The notes: generated from the sequence alone by a model not told the origin. DNA of 34,072 nt from Prosthecobacter debontii (GCA_945861385.1 CAMAUI010000046.1:1-34072); one strand, 5' to 3'. Positions 23,841-32,599 are shown, counted from the stretch's first letter. Made by a program: numbers and translations.

Positions 23841-24731
23841 ATGCCGAGTTGGGCGGAAATTCTTTCGGAGGTTCAGACCGCCCATGACGCGGCTCGAAAG
23901 AAGTATCTCGCCCAGTTGAGTGCTGTCACCGGGCGCAATGTCATCGCCTACTACTCCGGCTGGCAGCAGAAAAGCGGGCCGGGCACGGTGTTCTCGATCC
24001 TCGACAGCGACATGACGGGATTCATGGGCGCTGTGAACAAGCGCGACCGTTCCAAAGGTCTCGACCTGCTTCTTCACACGCCCGGCGGCGAAATCAATGC
24101 GACCGAATCCATCGTCAACTACCTGCTCTACGCATTCAAAGGCGACGTGCGGGCCATCGTGCCGCATCAGGCGATGTCCGCAGGGACGATCATCGCGCTC
24201 GCGTGCCGCGAAATCATCATGGGGATGCACTCCAGCCTTGGGCCGATTGATCCGCAGGTCGGCGGTCTTTCAGCACACGGACTGATCGAGGAATTCAACG
24301 CCATTCAGGACGCGCTGAAGGACAATCCTCAGAAAGCGCAGGCGTGGGTTCCTGTACTCCAGCAGTACCGGCCAACGCTTATCGGCACCTGCCTGAAAGC
24401 GATCAAGATGACGGAGGGCATCGTCGAGGGCTGGCTGAAGGCAAACATGTTTCGCGGGAAGAAGGGGGCGCTGAAAACCATTACGAAAATCCTGCACGAA
24501 TTCGGTTCGCACCAGCGCAGCCTCAATCACGGGCGGCATTTCAACTACGACAAGGTCAGCGCAACCGGGGTGAACGTCTCGCAGCTCGAATCGAATCCCG
24601 ATCTTCAAGAAGCTGCGCTGAGTGCGCATCACGCCTTCATCGTCACTTTCAGTGGAACCCGTGTGGTGAAGATCATTCAGAACCACTCTGGGGCGGCATT
24701 CATCCAGTCCGCTGCGCCGGATCCCAAGTAG
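23841..24731 (+). CDS. SDH-family Clp-fold serine protease
   Basis: This 296-residue protein matches the serine dehydrogenase proteinase group (PF01972), which has a ClpP/crotonase-like fold. Key pieces are LDLLLHTPGGE at 74-84 (oxyanion-hole strand and GG), HQAMSAGTIIALAC at 109-122 with candidate nucleophile Ser113, and SSLGPIDPQ at 131-139 with Asp137. There is no signal peptide, so it is probably cytosolic, and the membrane helix found in some relatives is absent. The C-terminal part contains His-rich and Lys-rich stretches (SHQRSLNHGRHFNYDK). It is flanked by a 69-residue ORF and by an exported trypsin-like protease. The three may form a unit, but its target is unknown. Confidence 0.82.
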   Translation: MPSWAEILSEVQTAHDAARKKYLAQLSAVTGRNVIAYYSGWQQKSGPGTVFSILDSDMTGFMGAVNKRDRSKGLDLLLHTPGGEINATESIVNYLLYAFKGDVRAIVPHQAMSAGTIIALACREIIMGMHSSLGPIDPQVGGLSAHGLIEEFNAIQDALKDNPQKAQAWVPVLQQYRPTLIGTCLKAIKMTEGIVEGWLKANMFRGKKGALKTITKILHEFGSHQRSLNHGRHFNYDKVSATGVNVSQLESNPDLQEAALSAHHAFIVTFSGTRVVKIIQNHSGAAFIQSAAPDPK

Positions 24732-24740
24732 CGACGCCAG

Positions 24741-26867
24741 ATGGAGGCTCTACGCGCGATTCTCTGTGCAGCCTTCGCGCTCGGCTTCGCCGCTTGCGAC
24801 AAACCCGCTGCTCCCGCTCCGCCAGCGACGCCACCTTCGGCCACACCGAAAAGCGCGGAGCAAATCTGGCAGGATGTCTCGCCGTCGCTCATCTACGTCT
24901 CCGCGCGCGGGATTGATGGCGGCGTGATGCAGGGCAGCGGTTTTGTCGTCGAGTTGGACGGCAAACGGCTCATCCTCACCAATCGCCACGTTGTCAAAGG
25001 CGCGGAGAAAGTCTCCATCGGCACGGACACGAAATCGCTCGTCGTGTCGCCCGGCTACAAGATCGCCGCCAACCTCGATCTCGCCGTTGTCGAATGTCCG
25101 GCGGATGTGAAGGCTCCCGCGCTTCCGCTCGCGACTCGCACCCTAAATCCCGGAGCGGAGGTCGTGGCGCTGGGGTTCCCGCTCGGCATCGGGAAGATCA
25201 TCACGCGCGGCATCGTCAGCAGTGTGGAGGACGGCCACATCCTGTTCGACGCACCGATTTCCAGCGGCAACAGCGGCGGGCCGGTCGTGAACCATTTCGG
25301 CGAGGTCGTCGCCGTCGCCACGATGGGATCGAAGAACACCGGCGCAGCCATCGTGCAAAACCTCAACCTCGGCATCCGCGTCACCGCGATCCCGAAGCTG
25401 CCGCTGTTCACAGACCCGCTCATTCGCCTCGGTGCCGTCGCTGACCGAATCCGGGAGGTCGAAGCGTTCATCGAGAAGGGATACAGAAAGGATGAGTGGT
25501 TCAAACTCTGTGATTTGATCATTGCCAACATGATGATGGAAGGCGTCCGAGCGAAGGATCCTGAAAAGTGGCAGGGGATACTGAACTCAGAAGACGGCAA
25601 GAAGGGCATTAATGAGTTGGCTGAACGGCAGCGTTCTTGGGAGACCAGAGACGGTTCGCTTCGCAAAGCATTGGAACGGTACGTCGCGTTTTTGAAGGAA
25701 TGTGAGGAACGAATAGACGCCCTGACGAAAGTGTTTGCGGGACTTGGGGCTGACCCAGTGCTCGCTGATTTCCTGAACGACCAGCGGCAAGGCGCTTGGA
25801 TTCGGATTGATGCGCCTCCCGAGTTGCTGCCGAAACTCGCGCGAATCAGTGCCGACCACTGGATGGCGCGCTTTGAAGATCATCGTTTTCGTATCGAATG
25901 GTCATTGCGGTATGGCAGCCCACTTCCGTCCACACCGAAATCTAGAGAGATAGATGAAACATTTGAGCGACTCAGAAAGTCGAGTTTTCAGCGCCCATCA
26001 ATTCGTCTTGGAATGAAACTATCAGGCGATCGCGCGGCAGACCTGACTTCGTACGTCTCCACGATGTTTGAATGGTCGAGCCGGTCAGACGTATTTCGGA
26101 TTCAATCAGAAAACTCATCGATTCTGGGAATCACGAAACCGGCCACCAAGACCGATCCAATCGAGAAAGAAACTGCATTTGGAAACTTCCTTTCGACTGT
26201 TTCGCAGTTTCGCCAACATCTTGCTATCGAGTTGGGCGAAAGGGGCCAATTCGACAAGGCGATTGCTTTGCTGCGCGAGGAAGTAGCCTCTCGTTCTCCC
26301 TCAGCTTGGAGCGGAATGCTGCTGGCTCAGATGCTTGCATACTCGGGTCGCTTCGATGAGGCATGGCGTGCCTACGCCGGTCACTTCTCTCTACCCGCGC
26401 CGTTCGACGCATTCCAAATCGAGCTTGGTTGGGGCGGGGCGTCGGTCGTCACTATGGCACAAATTCATGTGTGCGAAGGATACAACACTCAAGGTCCCAC
26501 ATTCCAAAAACAGTACGGAAACAACACCTCGGTGGTCGCCAATGTTGCAGCGTGGAACAAGGAGGCAATCGCCGTTCGCGGTCGAGAACTCAAGATGTTG
26601 CCATCTCTGAAAGCTGTGCTTTCGGACCCGTGGTTCGGCGGTCTTTCGCGATTGGATCGCATACGCGTGCTCACATATTTCAGGCATTTTCGCCAAACCG
26701 ACGAAGCCATCTTGCGTCAACGATATGGTGCTCCAGTTCCTCCTTGGAATGCTCAGAACGACTTGGATTTCATCAAGAAATTTGAGGACGACCTATCACA
26801 GCACCCCGAAGTGCAATCGCTGTGGAAAGAGGTCGTGCGCAAAGAAGGGCTAACCGAACTTTTTTGA
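24741..26867 (+). CDS. Trypsin-like serine protease lipoprotein with a novel C-terminal extension
   Basis: This 708-residue protein has a lipoprotein signal ending LGFAAC (Cys19) and a Pro/Ala linker, then a DegP/HtrA-like trypsin domain (about 38-225). The triad is His83 (TNRHVV), Asp113 (NLDLAVV) and Ser178 (SSGNSGGP). No PDZ domain follows. The remaining about 480 residues are mostly helical, including a charged region near 235-320 and a tetratricopeptide-like part near 500-570 (ERGQFDKAIALLREE, YSGRFDEAWRAY). Base composition shifts inside the gene: a sample from the protease half is about 67 % G+C, while samples after about 25440 are about 47-52 %. That points to fusion with, or acquisition of, a foreign C-terminal segment. 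It is expected to be membrane-anchored outside the cytoplasmic membrane. Confidence 0.85.
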   Translation: MEALRAILCAAFALGFAACDKPAAPAPPATPPSATPKSAEQIWQDVSPSLIYVSARGIDGGVMQGSGFVVELDGKRLILTNRHVVKGAEKVSIGTDTKSLVVSPGYKIAANLDLAVVECPADVKAPALPLATRTLNPGAEVVALGFPLGIGKIITRGIVSSVEDGHILFDAPISSGNSGGPVVNHFGEVVAVATMGSKNTGAAIVQNLNLGIRVTAIPKLPLFTDPLIRLGAVADRIREVEAFIEKGYRKDEWFKLCDLIIANMMMEGVRAKDPEKWQGILNSEDGKKGINELAERQRSWETRDGSLRKALERYVAFLKECEERIDALTKVFAGLGADPVLADFLNDQRQGAWIRIDAPPELLPKLARISADHWMARFEDHRFRIEWSLRYGSPLPSTPKSREIDETFERLRKSSFQRPSIRLGMKLSGDRAADLTSYVSTMFEWSSRSDVFRIQSENSSILGITKPATKTDPIEKETAFGNFLSTVSQFRQHLAIELGERGQFDKAIALLREEVASRSPSAWSGMLLAQMLAYSGRFDEAWRAYAGHFSLPAPFDAFQIELGWGGASVVTMAQIHVCEGYNTQGPTFQKQYGNNTSVVANVAAWNKEAIAVRGRELKMLPSLKAVLSDPWFGGLSRLDRIRVLTYFRHFRQTDEAILRQRYGAPVPPWNAQNDLDFIKKFEDDLSQHPEVQSLWKEVVRKEGLTELF

Positions 26868-27338
26868 ATGAACAGTTGTGACATATACGAGCGAATCTTG
26901 GCACGTTTCAGAAATGTCTCCTACTCGAACGAGGCGGCGTTTTACGGGCCGAAGATTGACGTGCAGGTGTGGAGCGCCATCGGCAAGGAATTCACCATCG
27001 CGACCAACCAGGTGGACTTCGCGGTGCCGGAGAACAGCATGGTTGTCGATCCCGTGACCGACAGCGATGAAGTCGCAGTGCGATGCTACGATGCGATGAT
27101 TGGCAGTGAATTCGAGCAACGCCACGGCTGGCATGTGAACCTCATGCCGGACTCGGTGCTGCGTGAGCTTCCCGCAGAATGGGAGACGCGCGCAACGACC
27201 CGCGCCTGCGGCCTTCTGACTGTGACCGTGCCATCGCCCGCCGATTTGCTTGCCCCGAAACTCCGGAGAAACGAACCGCGTGACCGCGCGCATGAAGCTT
27301 GGGCATACGCCGTCGGCCTGCTACCTTCCGGATTGTGA
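26868..27338 (+). CDS. Chimeric ORF: thrS-derived segment joined to a nucleotidyltransferase-like tail
   Basis: This 156-residue frame begins right after the protease stop. Residues 20-54 ([16 protein letters not shown] and on to VDFAVP) are a piece of ThrRS, in the same frame as in thrS. The remaining about 100 residues ([51 protein letters not shown]) resemble the C-terminal part of DUF6036-like nucleotidyltransferase proteins, in which an LP.GWE..R block and a PEDLL..KL block occur. The N-terminal nucleotidyltransferase signature (GS...D.D) is absent, so the original gene start seems replaced. Its TGA overlaps the GTG of the next ORF by four bases. It is probably a remnant, though translation is possible. 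Confidence 0.5.
   Translation: MNSCDIYERILARFRNVSYSNEAAFYGPKIDVQVWSAIGKEFTIATNQVDFAVPENSMVVDPVTDSDEVAVRCYDAMIGSEFEQRHGWHVNLMPDSVLRELPAEWETRATTRACGLLTVTVPSPADLLAPKLRRNEPRDRAHEAWAYAVGLLPSGL
26926..27028 (+). repeat. thrS: 103-bp duplicated copy of an internal thrS segment
   Basis: These bases match 22998-23100 of thrS at 101 of 103 positions. The two differences (23035 C/26963 G and 23038 A/26966 G) are both third-codon and synonymous (Val, Gln). The match stops sharply at both ends. Confidence 0.92.
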
Positions 27339-27655
27339 CGACGACCGATGATGAATTCACGGCGATCTGGGGCGACTACCCAAACTACGACGACATCGCG
27401 CGCTTTGATTACGGGCGGCGGATGTGGCGCCGCCCCGTGATGGGGGCGCGACTGCTTGCACACTGGCTGGATCCACGCCATCCGTATCGCGAACGGTTTA
27501 GTGAGCGACGTGCCATGATCGAGGGTGTGCTGGCATCCGAAGCCGGGCTGGTGGATTTGGACACCCGGTTGCGCGAGTGCGGCACAAGCCTCCGCTGCGC
27601 CGCCCGGGAAATTCCACCGGTGTTCGGGAGCTTTTTTGCACACGCCCTCGGGTGA
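27335..27655 (+). CDS. Hypothetical protein coupled to the chimeric ORF
   Basis: This is a 106-residue protein from GTG 27335, overlapping the preceding TGA by four bases (GTGA), an arrangement that suggests both descend from an operon. The sequence includes [40 protein letters not shown] and [19 protein letters not shown]. It looks soluble, acidic at the start and basic in the middle. I do not recognise the family. Pairing of a small ORF with a nucleotidyltransferase-like partner recalls toxin-antitoxin modules, but this is only context. Its end at 27655 is 50 bases before the next start. Confidence 0.45.
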   Translation: MTTTDDEFTAIWGDYPNYDDIARFDYGRRMWRRPVMGARLLAHWLDPRHPYRERFSERRAMIEGVLASEAGLVDLDTRLRECGTSLRCAAREIPPVFGSFFAHALG

Positions 27656-27705
27656 AGGATTTTCCGCTTTTCACGCGCAATCAGGCCGCCCACGGTGACC
27701 GGGAA

Positions 27706-29793
27706 ATGAGCAAAGCTACCAAACATCTCCGCGAGTGCCCGGCGGCGGGGCGGGGCATCACTTTGCGGGAGTGCGGCGAGGGGCGGCATTCGTTGTTCCG
27801 CTGCACGGAGGACTGTCCGCACAACCCGCTCACGATTGCGAATTACGAGAAGTTTTCGAAAATCGAGGGGCGTGTAATCCGCAAGGCGATGGAGTTTTTC
27901 ACCCGCGAAAACCGGGGCAACACGGCGCTGCTGGAAAATTACCGGCTGGCGATGGAGCGCGGCATCGAGGCGGGGACGGCGTTTGCGATGTGGCATTTTT
28001 ATTGGGCGCGCGATGCGGCGGGGCAGACGATGGCGGAGCGGTGGGATGCCCGGCGGCTCGACGGGCTGGAGAATGATGAGCGCGCGGTTTCCGCCATGCA
28101 CCGCAAGGCGCGGCCCGCGGTGGTGGAGGTGCTGGCGGTGACGGACGGTGTGCGAATCGAGTGCGCGGATCTGACGACGGGCGAGCGCTTCGCCATCGCG
28201 GATCGCGCGCTCGCCGGAATGGCGGGGCGGTTCGATGCGGTTTTCGCATGGCTGGTACCGGGGCCGCACTTTCACCGCTTCCTCGGCGCGGCGGTAATCC
28301 TGCCGCAGATCGGCCCCCTGGAGCCGGCGCAAATTATTCACGACACGGCGCGGCACCTCGGTGCACCGGAAGATGCGGACGAGCGGCTGCGCTGGCTCGC
28401 GGAGCACTGGCTGCGGGTGAGCCGCGCGCTGGCGGAGATCAGCAGGGCCTGCACGCACACGATGTATGCGAGCTTGGACGCGAAATTCCACCGCACCGAC
28501 TACCGCCTCACGGGGCCGCCGACTTCGCTTTTCAAGCGGCTGGAAACGCACGCGGACCTCGTGCCGCAGCAGCCTTCGGAGGACGAGGAAGCTGCGGGCT
28601 TCACCGACAGTTACGACTGGCTGGAGCCCGAGCGCGAGGAGGATGCCGCGCAGCCGGAGCTACCCGCGCTGACGCGGATCGAGACCAGGCTGCCAGGGCG
28701 GCAATTGCTCGGACGCGTGCTGCTCGGCACGAAGACGGCGCGCATCGAGGCCAGCGCCGCCGCGCGCAATGCGGCGCTGCGGGCGAAATTCGAGAAGCTC
28801 GCCGCCGGGCTGGTCGAGTTCGCCGCCGAAAAAGTGGATGACCTCGGCGCGCAGATGGCGGCGAAGCACCCCTACGACGCGAGCGCGGTGCCGCCGCATT
28901 TCATCGAGCACATGCCGCGTATCCACCTGAGCAGTTCGCTCGTTCCAAGAGAGGCCACAGCCACGAAAGAAGCCGTTAAAGAAGTGTTGCGAAGCCGCCT
29001 GCTGGAGGATTGGCCGCAGACGCCCATCCCGGCGCTCGGGGGCCTCACGCCGCGCCAGGCCGCGGCGAGTGCGGAGCAGCGCCCGGCGCTCATCCGCCTC
29101 GTGAAAGGAATCGTGCAAAAGGCGGATCGGAAATCTTACGAGGAGAGCGCCAAGGCCACGCGGCTCATCAAGCTGCTCGGCCTGCACGAAATCGCCGCTC
29201 CCACGCCGCCGAAGCGCCCGGTGCTTTACGAAAAAGACGACGCGGATTCCGAAGGCACGCATTTTCCCGACGACCCGCCGCTGGAGCAGATTGACGAAGC
29301 CGAACTCGATGCGCGCGTACAGCAATTCATCGCCGACTATCCGTTCGAGGATGTTGAGCGGCTCGACACGGACTTTGAGACGCTCGCGGACGATCTGCTC
29401 GCGGGCTTCGACGCGCTGATGGCACCCATCCTCAGCGACTTCGAGTGCGACACGCTTTTGCTCGCGATCTCGCGTCTCTACTTCGTCCTCGTGCCCGGCC
29501 CGACGGAGCGCGACGACGTTGATCCGCAGCGATTCAACGACCGCATGTCGCACTACGGCGAGGAATTCTCCGATGCGCTGGAGGTAGTCCTAGACGGCGA
29601 CCACACCGCGCTCTCCGCGCCTTTCCTGCAGAGCCGCCAGCCGCTCGTGTGCATGGACGCGATGAACGTGCTGCTCGCAATGACGGGCCGGACAAAGAAG
29701 GACTTCATCCGCCCGGAGACGATGCCCGCGATACTCGCCTTCATCGCCTCGGCGGTGGATGAGCTCGACTGCTGTGTCGCCGAAGTGCGGTGA
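27706..29793 (+). CDS. Large uncharacterised protein with N-terminal Cys cluster
   Basis: This is a 695-residue protein starting at ATG 27706. Residues 11-37 hold four cysteines (C11, C23, C33, C37) in CPAAGRGIT, RECGEGR and RCTEDCPHNP, suggesting a zinc-ribbon-like site. I associate this N-terminus with an uncharacterised Verrucomicrobia/Planctomycete group. The middle is mostly helical, and a segment near 430-455 (WPQTPIPALGGLTPRQAAA) resembles the PALGGLTPREA motif shared by DUF2384/MbcA-like and some SEC-C-associated proteins. The C-terminal about 180 residues are rich in Asp/Glu and Leu (LDTDFETLADDLLAGFDALM). No membrane segment or catalytic motif is seen. It lies just upstream of the frameshifted cupin on the same strand. 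Confidence 0.7.
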   Translation: MSKATKHLRECPAAGRGITLRECGEGRHSLFRCTEDCPHNPLTIANYEKFSKIEGRVIRKAMEFFTRENRGNTALLENYRLAMERGIEAGTAFAMWHFYWARDAAGQTMAERWDARRLDGLENDERAVSAMHRKARPAVVEVLAVTDGVRIECADLTTGERFAIADRALAGMAGRFDAVFAWLVPGPHFHRFLGAAVILPQIGPLEPAQIIHDTARHLGAPEDADERLRWLAEHWLRVSRALAEISRACTHTMYASLDAKFHRTDYRLTGPPTSLFKRLETHADLVPQQPSEDEEAAGFTDSYDWLEPEREEDAAQPELPALTRIETRLPGRQLLGRVLLGTKTARIEASAAARNAALRAKFEKLAAGLVEFAAEKVDDLGAQMAAKHPYDASAVPPHFIEHMPRIHLSSSLVPREATATKEAVKEVLRSRLLEDWPQTPIPALGGLTPRQAAASAEQRPALIRLVKGIVQKADRKSYEESAKATRLIKLLGLHEIAAPTPPKRPVLYEKDDADSEGTHFPDDPPLEQIDEAELDARVQQFIADYPFEDVERLDTDFETLADDLLAGFDALMAPILSDFECDTLLLAISRLYFVLVPGPTERDDVDPQRFNDRMSHYGEEFSDALEVVLDGDHTALSAPFLQSRQPLVCMDAMNVLLAMTGRTKKDFIRPETMPAILAFIASAVDELDCCVAEVR

Positions 29794-29803
29794 TGGTTTT
29801 GCC

Positions 29804-30279
29804 ATGAGCACCGCACACCTCATCCACCACACGCCCGGCACGGGAAAAACCTACAGCGCCGTCGGGGATCGTTACGTGATGCTTGCGACCGGTGAGCAGA
29901 CTGGCGGCGCGTATTGCCTCGCGGATGCGACGGTGCCGCCGGGCGGCGGGCCACCGCCACACTATCACACGCGGGAGGAGGAGGCGTTCTCGAGGGCGAA
30001 ATCACTTTCACCGTGGACGGGCGGAAGGTGATCGGGGTGCCGGGGACTTTCGTGCAAATCCCGCGCGGGACGCCGCACGCCTTTAGGAACAACACGACCG
30101 CTCCGGCGCGGATGCTCATCCAGTGCGCGCCAGCGGGCTTCGAGAAATTCATGGCCGAATTCGCCACTGAGCTGCCATCTGCGGATTCACCGCCGTTGCC
30201 GCCTTCGCCGGCAGAAATCGAGAAGCTCCTCCGCGTGGCGCCGGACTACGGCATCGTGGTGCTTTCGCACGACCATTGA
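29804..30279 (+). pseudogene. Cupin-domain protein broken by a frameshift
   Basis: The first frame (ATG 29804) reads the start of a single-domain cupin: GDRYVMLATGEQTGGAYCL, then PPGGGPPPHYHTREEEAF, the cupin motif 1 with metal-binding HxH and Glu. It then shifts into nonsense and ends at 30031. The second half, EGEITFTVDGRKVIGVPGTF, VQIPRGTPHAFRN and FEKFMAEFATEL, continues in another frame to 30279. Compared with the usual HYHTREEEAFYVLEGE, the stretch around 29984-29996 lacks about seven bases, which would explain the frame change. Both halves keep family residues, so the break looks recent or is a sequencing error. The last stop overlaps the ATG of the next gene (TGATG). Confidence 0.8.
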
Positions 30280-32537
30280 TGGGCGCGACGATTTCATCCA
30301 GGCTCCGCGGATTGCTGCTGAGCGGTTACGCGTGGGTGTTTCTGGGGGCCGTGGTTTTGCGGGCGGTGTATTTGTGGCAGGCGTGGCGCGGGAATGATCT
30401 GATCGCGTGTCCGCTGGTGGATGCACGGGTGTACGTGAACTGGGCGAAGGACATCCTCGCGGGCAACTGGCTGTGGTATGACGCGAAGACTTACACGCCG
30501 GGTGTGCCGCTCTGGCTGGCGGGATGGTTTGCGGTATTTGGCGAGCGCGCGTGGCTGCATTTTGCGGGGTTTCATTTGCTCGGTGCGGTGCAGGCGGTTC
30601 TGATCGGAAAGACGGCGGAGGCTTTCTGGGACAGGCGCGCGGGGCTCGTGGCGGGCTGGCTTGCGGCGTTGTACTGGCCGCTGGTTGTTTTCGAGGCGAC
30701 GTATTACGCGGAGCCGCTGGCGATGCTGAATCTCTCGATCGCGTTGCTACTGCTCGCGCGATGGAGCCGCGGGCTCGCGGGCCGGCGGGCGCTGGTGTGG
30801 TCGGGATTTTGCCTCGGGGTTTCCATCCTCGCGCGTGCGAATGCGATGCTGCTGATGCCGGTGGCGGCGCTGTGGATTTTTGTGGTGGTGTGGAAAGGCG
30901 CGGAGCTTGCGCGCTGGCGACGGGTGTTCGCGGCCTGGGCGTGCATTTTCCTGCCGCCCGCGATGCTGTGCCTGCCGATCGTCGCGTGGAACTGGAAGGT
31001 GACGGGCGTGGCGGAGATCCGCACGGGGAGCTGGCTGAGCGTGTATCTCGGGAACAACCCGGAATACCGCGGGCTGGTGGTGCCGGTGGGGCTGCGATGG
31101 TCGGATTTTGTGTATCAGCCGATCCGCGCCGGGCACGTGGAGCGGCAGGAGCAGAACGATTTCTGGCGCGCGGAGGTGTTCCGCGTGATCCGCGAACGGC
31201 CGGTGGACTGGGCGCGGCTGATGGGGCGGAAGGCTCTGATGCTCACGGGGAATTTCGAGGTGAGCCAGGAGATTGACGTGGGCGTTTTCCGCACCGCGTC
31301 GCGGGCGCTTGCGCTACCGGGATGGCCGGGATGGTGGCTGGTTTTTCCGCTTGCAGCGGGGACGGCGGCGGCGATGTGGCGGTCGCGTTCGGCGCGGTTC
31401 GGCTGGCCGCTCCTGCTGGTCGCGGTGGTTTATCTTGCGTCGGTTGCGCCGGTGCAGGCGGCGGCGCGCTACCGGCTGCCGGTGGTGGTGCCGATGCTGC
31501 CGTTGGCGGGATGGTTCGTGGTGCATCTCGCGGGCCGGCTGATGCGGCGGGATTTTGCGGGCTTCACTGCGCCGGCTGCGGCGGTGGCGCTGGCTGCGGT
31601 GCTCGCGTGCCCGGACTGGCTGGGGCTGCGGGATGAGAAGATCGTGAATCACCATTTCCTTGTCGGCATCATGCGGGATGAGGCGGGCGACGATGCGGGC
31701 GCGGAGGCGGCATTCGAGCAAGGCGCAGCCTGGAATGCGTCCGATCCGGACTGCCCTTACCGGCTTGGAAAAATCTGGCTCAAGCGCAACCGTCCGTTGC
31801 AGGCGATGACTTGCTTCGGGAGTTCGCTGGGGCTCTTCCCGCGCGGCTACGAGACGCTGCTCGGTCTCGCGGAATGCGCGCTCGCGGCGGGCCTGCCTGC
31901 CGACGCCCTCGGCCGTGTGGATGAGGCGCTCCGCCTCGCGCCGGGAAACTCCGACGCTTACGCCGTGGCGGTGCGCGCACACACTGCTTCAGGCGACTGG
32001 GTGAAGGCCGCGGAGGCGTCCGCGGCGATGCGCGCAAACCCGCTTTATCCAGCCTCCGTGGCATTCACTGAACTGCGCGCGCTCTCACTCGCGAAGCGGG
32101 CGAACGTCGCGCTGCCCCTGCTCGACGAAGTGGCGGAGAAACCGTGGCACACGACGGTCGAGAGGGGCCGGGCAAAATACCTTGCCGGCGTCCTCGCATG
32201 GCGGCTCGGGCAGCGGAAGGCAGCGATCGTGCGCTGGAAGGCGCTGGCCTCGGGGCCGCCCGGTGCATTCCCGATGCTCGGAGAGTCGCTGTCGCAAGGA
32301 AAAACGCCCGCCCAGATCCGCGCGGGGCTTCCGGCAGAACAGCACCACGATCCACATGTGCTCTACGCGCTGGCTCTCGCGGCGATCCAACGCGGTGATC
32401 CAGCGGCGGCGGTCACGGAACTGGAAGCGATCATCGGACGGCGCCAGGCACGCGCGCTGCGCGAGGGGGAGCGGGAGTTGCTGGAAATCTGGGCGCTGGA
32501 GGATCTCGCGGGAGCGCCGCCAAAGCCGCTGCAGTAA
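30279..32537 (+). CDS. Membrane glycosyltransferase (GT39/PMT-like) fused to a TPR domain
   Basis: This 752-residue protein has an N-terminal half of about ten hydrophobic helices (residues about 12-450) with the GT-C pattern of PMT/ArnT-type enzymes: an acidic first loop (PLVDARVYVNWAKDIL, 46-60), a TYTPGVPLW segment, FEATYYAEPLAMLN and LARANAMLL, then VYLASVAPVQAAARYRLPVVV. Such enzymes use polyprenyl-phosphate sugars to glycosylate proteins or lipids on the outer face of the cytoplasmic membrane. From about 460 the sequence becomes soluble helical TPR-like repeats (AGDDAGAEAAFEQGAAW, LGKIWLKRNRPLQAMTCF, AGLPADALGRVDEALRLAPG). The start ATG 30279 lies in the cupin stop codon. Confidence 0.82.
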   Translation: MGATISSRLRGLLLSGYAWVFLGAVVLRAVYLWQAWRGNDLIACPLVDARVYVNWAKDILAGNWLWYDAKTYTPGVPLWLAGWFAVFGERAWLHFAGFHLLGAVQAVLIGKTAEAFWDRRAGLVAGWLAALYWPLVVFEATYYAEPLAMLNLSIALLLLARWSRGLAGRRALVWSGFCLGVSILARANAMLLMPVAALWIFVVVWKGAELARWRRVFAAWACIFLPPAMLCLPIVAWNWKVTGVAEIRTGSWLSVYLGNNPEYRGLVVPVGLRWSDFVYQPIRAGHVERQEQNDFWRAEVFRVIRERPVDWARLMGRKALMLTGNFEVSQEIDVGVFRTASRALALPGWPGWWLVFPLAAGTAAAMWRSRSARFGWPLLLVAVVYLASVAPVQAAARYRLPVVVPMLPLAGWFVVHLAGRLMRRDFAGFTAPAAAVALAAVLACPDWLGLRDEKIVNHHFLVGIMRDEAGDDAGAEAAFEQGAAWNASDPDCPYRLGKIWLKRNRPLQAMTCFGSSLGLFPRGYETLLGLAECALAAGLPADALGRVDEALRLAPGNSDAYAVAVRAHTASGDWVKAAEASAAMRANPLYPASVAFTELRALSLAKRANVALPLLDEVAEKPWHTTVERGRAKYLAGVLAWRLGQRKAAIVRWKALASGPPGAFPMLGESLSQGKTPAQIRAGLPAEQHHDPHVLYALALAAIQRGDPAAAVTELEAIIGRRQARALREGERELLEIWALEDLAGAPPKPLQ

Positions 32538-32599
32538 TTCCGGTAGACAGAAAGCCGGGCAGATGGGCGGATGGCACCATTCTAGCTTTCTCACGGTGA

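Noticed and set aside
26868..27338. Idea that this ORF is a second, truncated but functional threonyl-tRNA synthetase
   Set aside because: Only about 34 residues of ThrRS are present, without motif 1, motif 2 or the complete active site.
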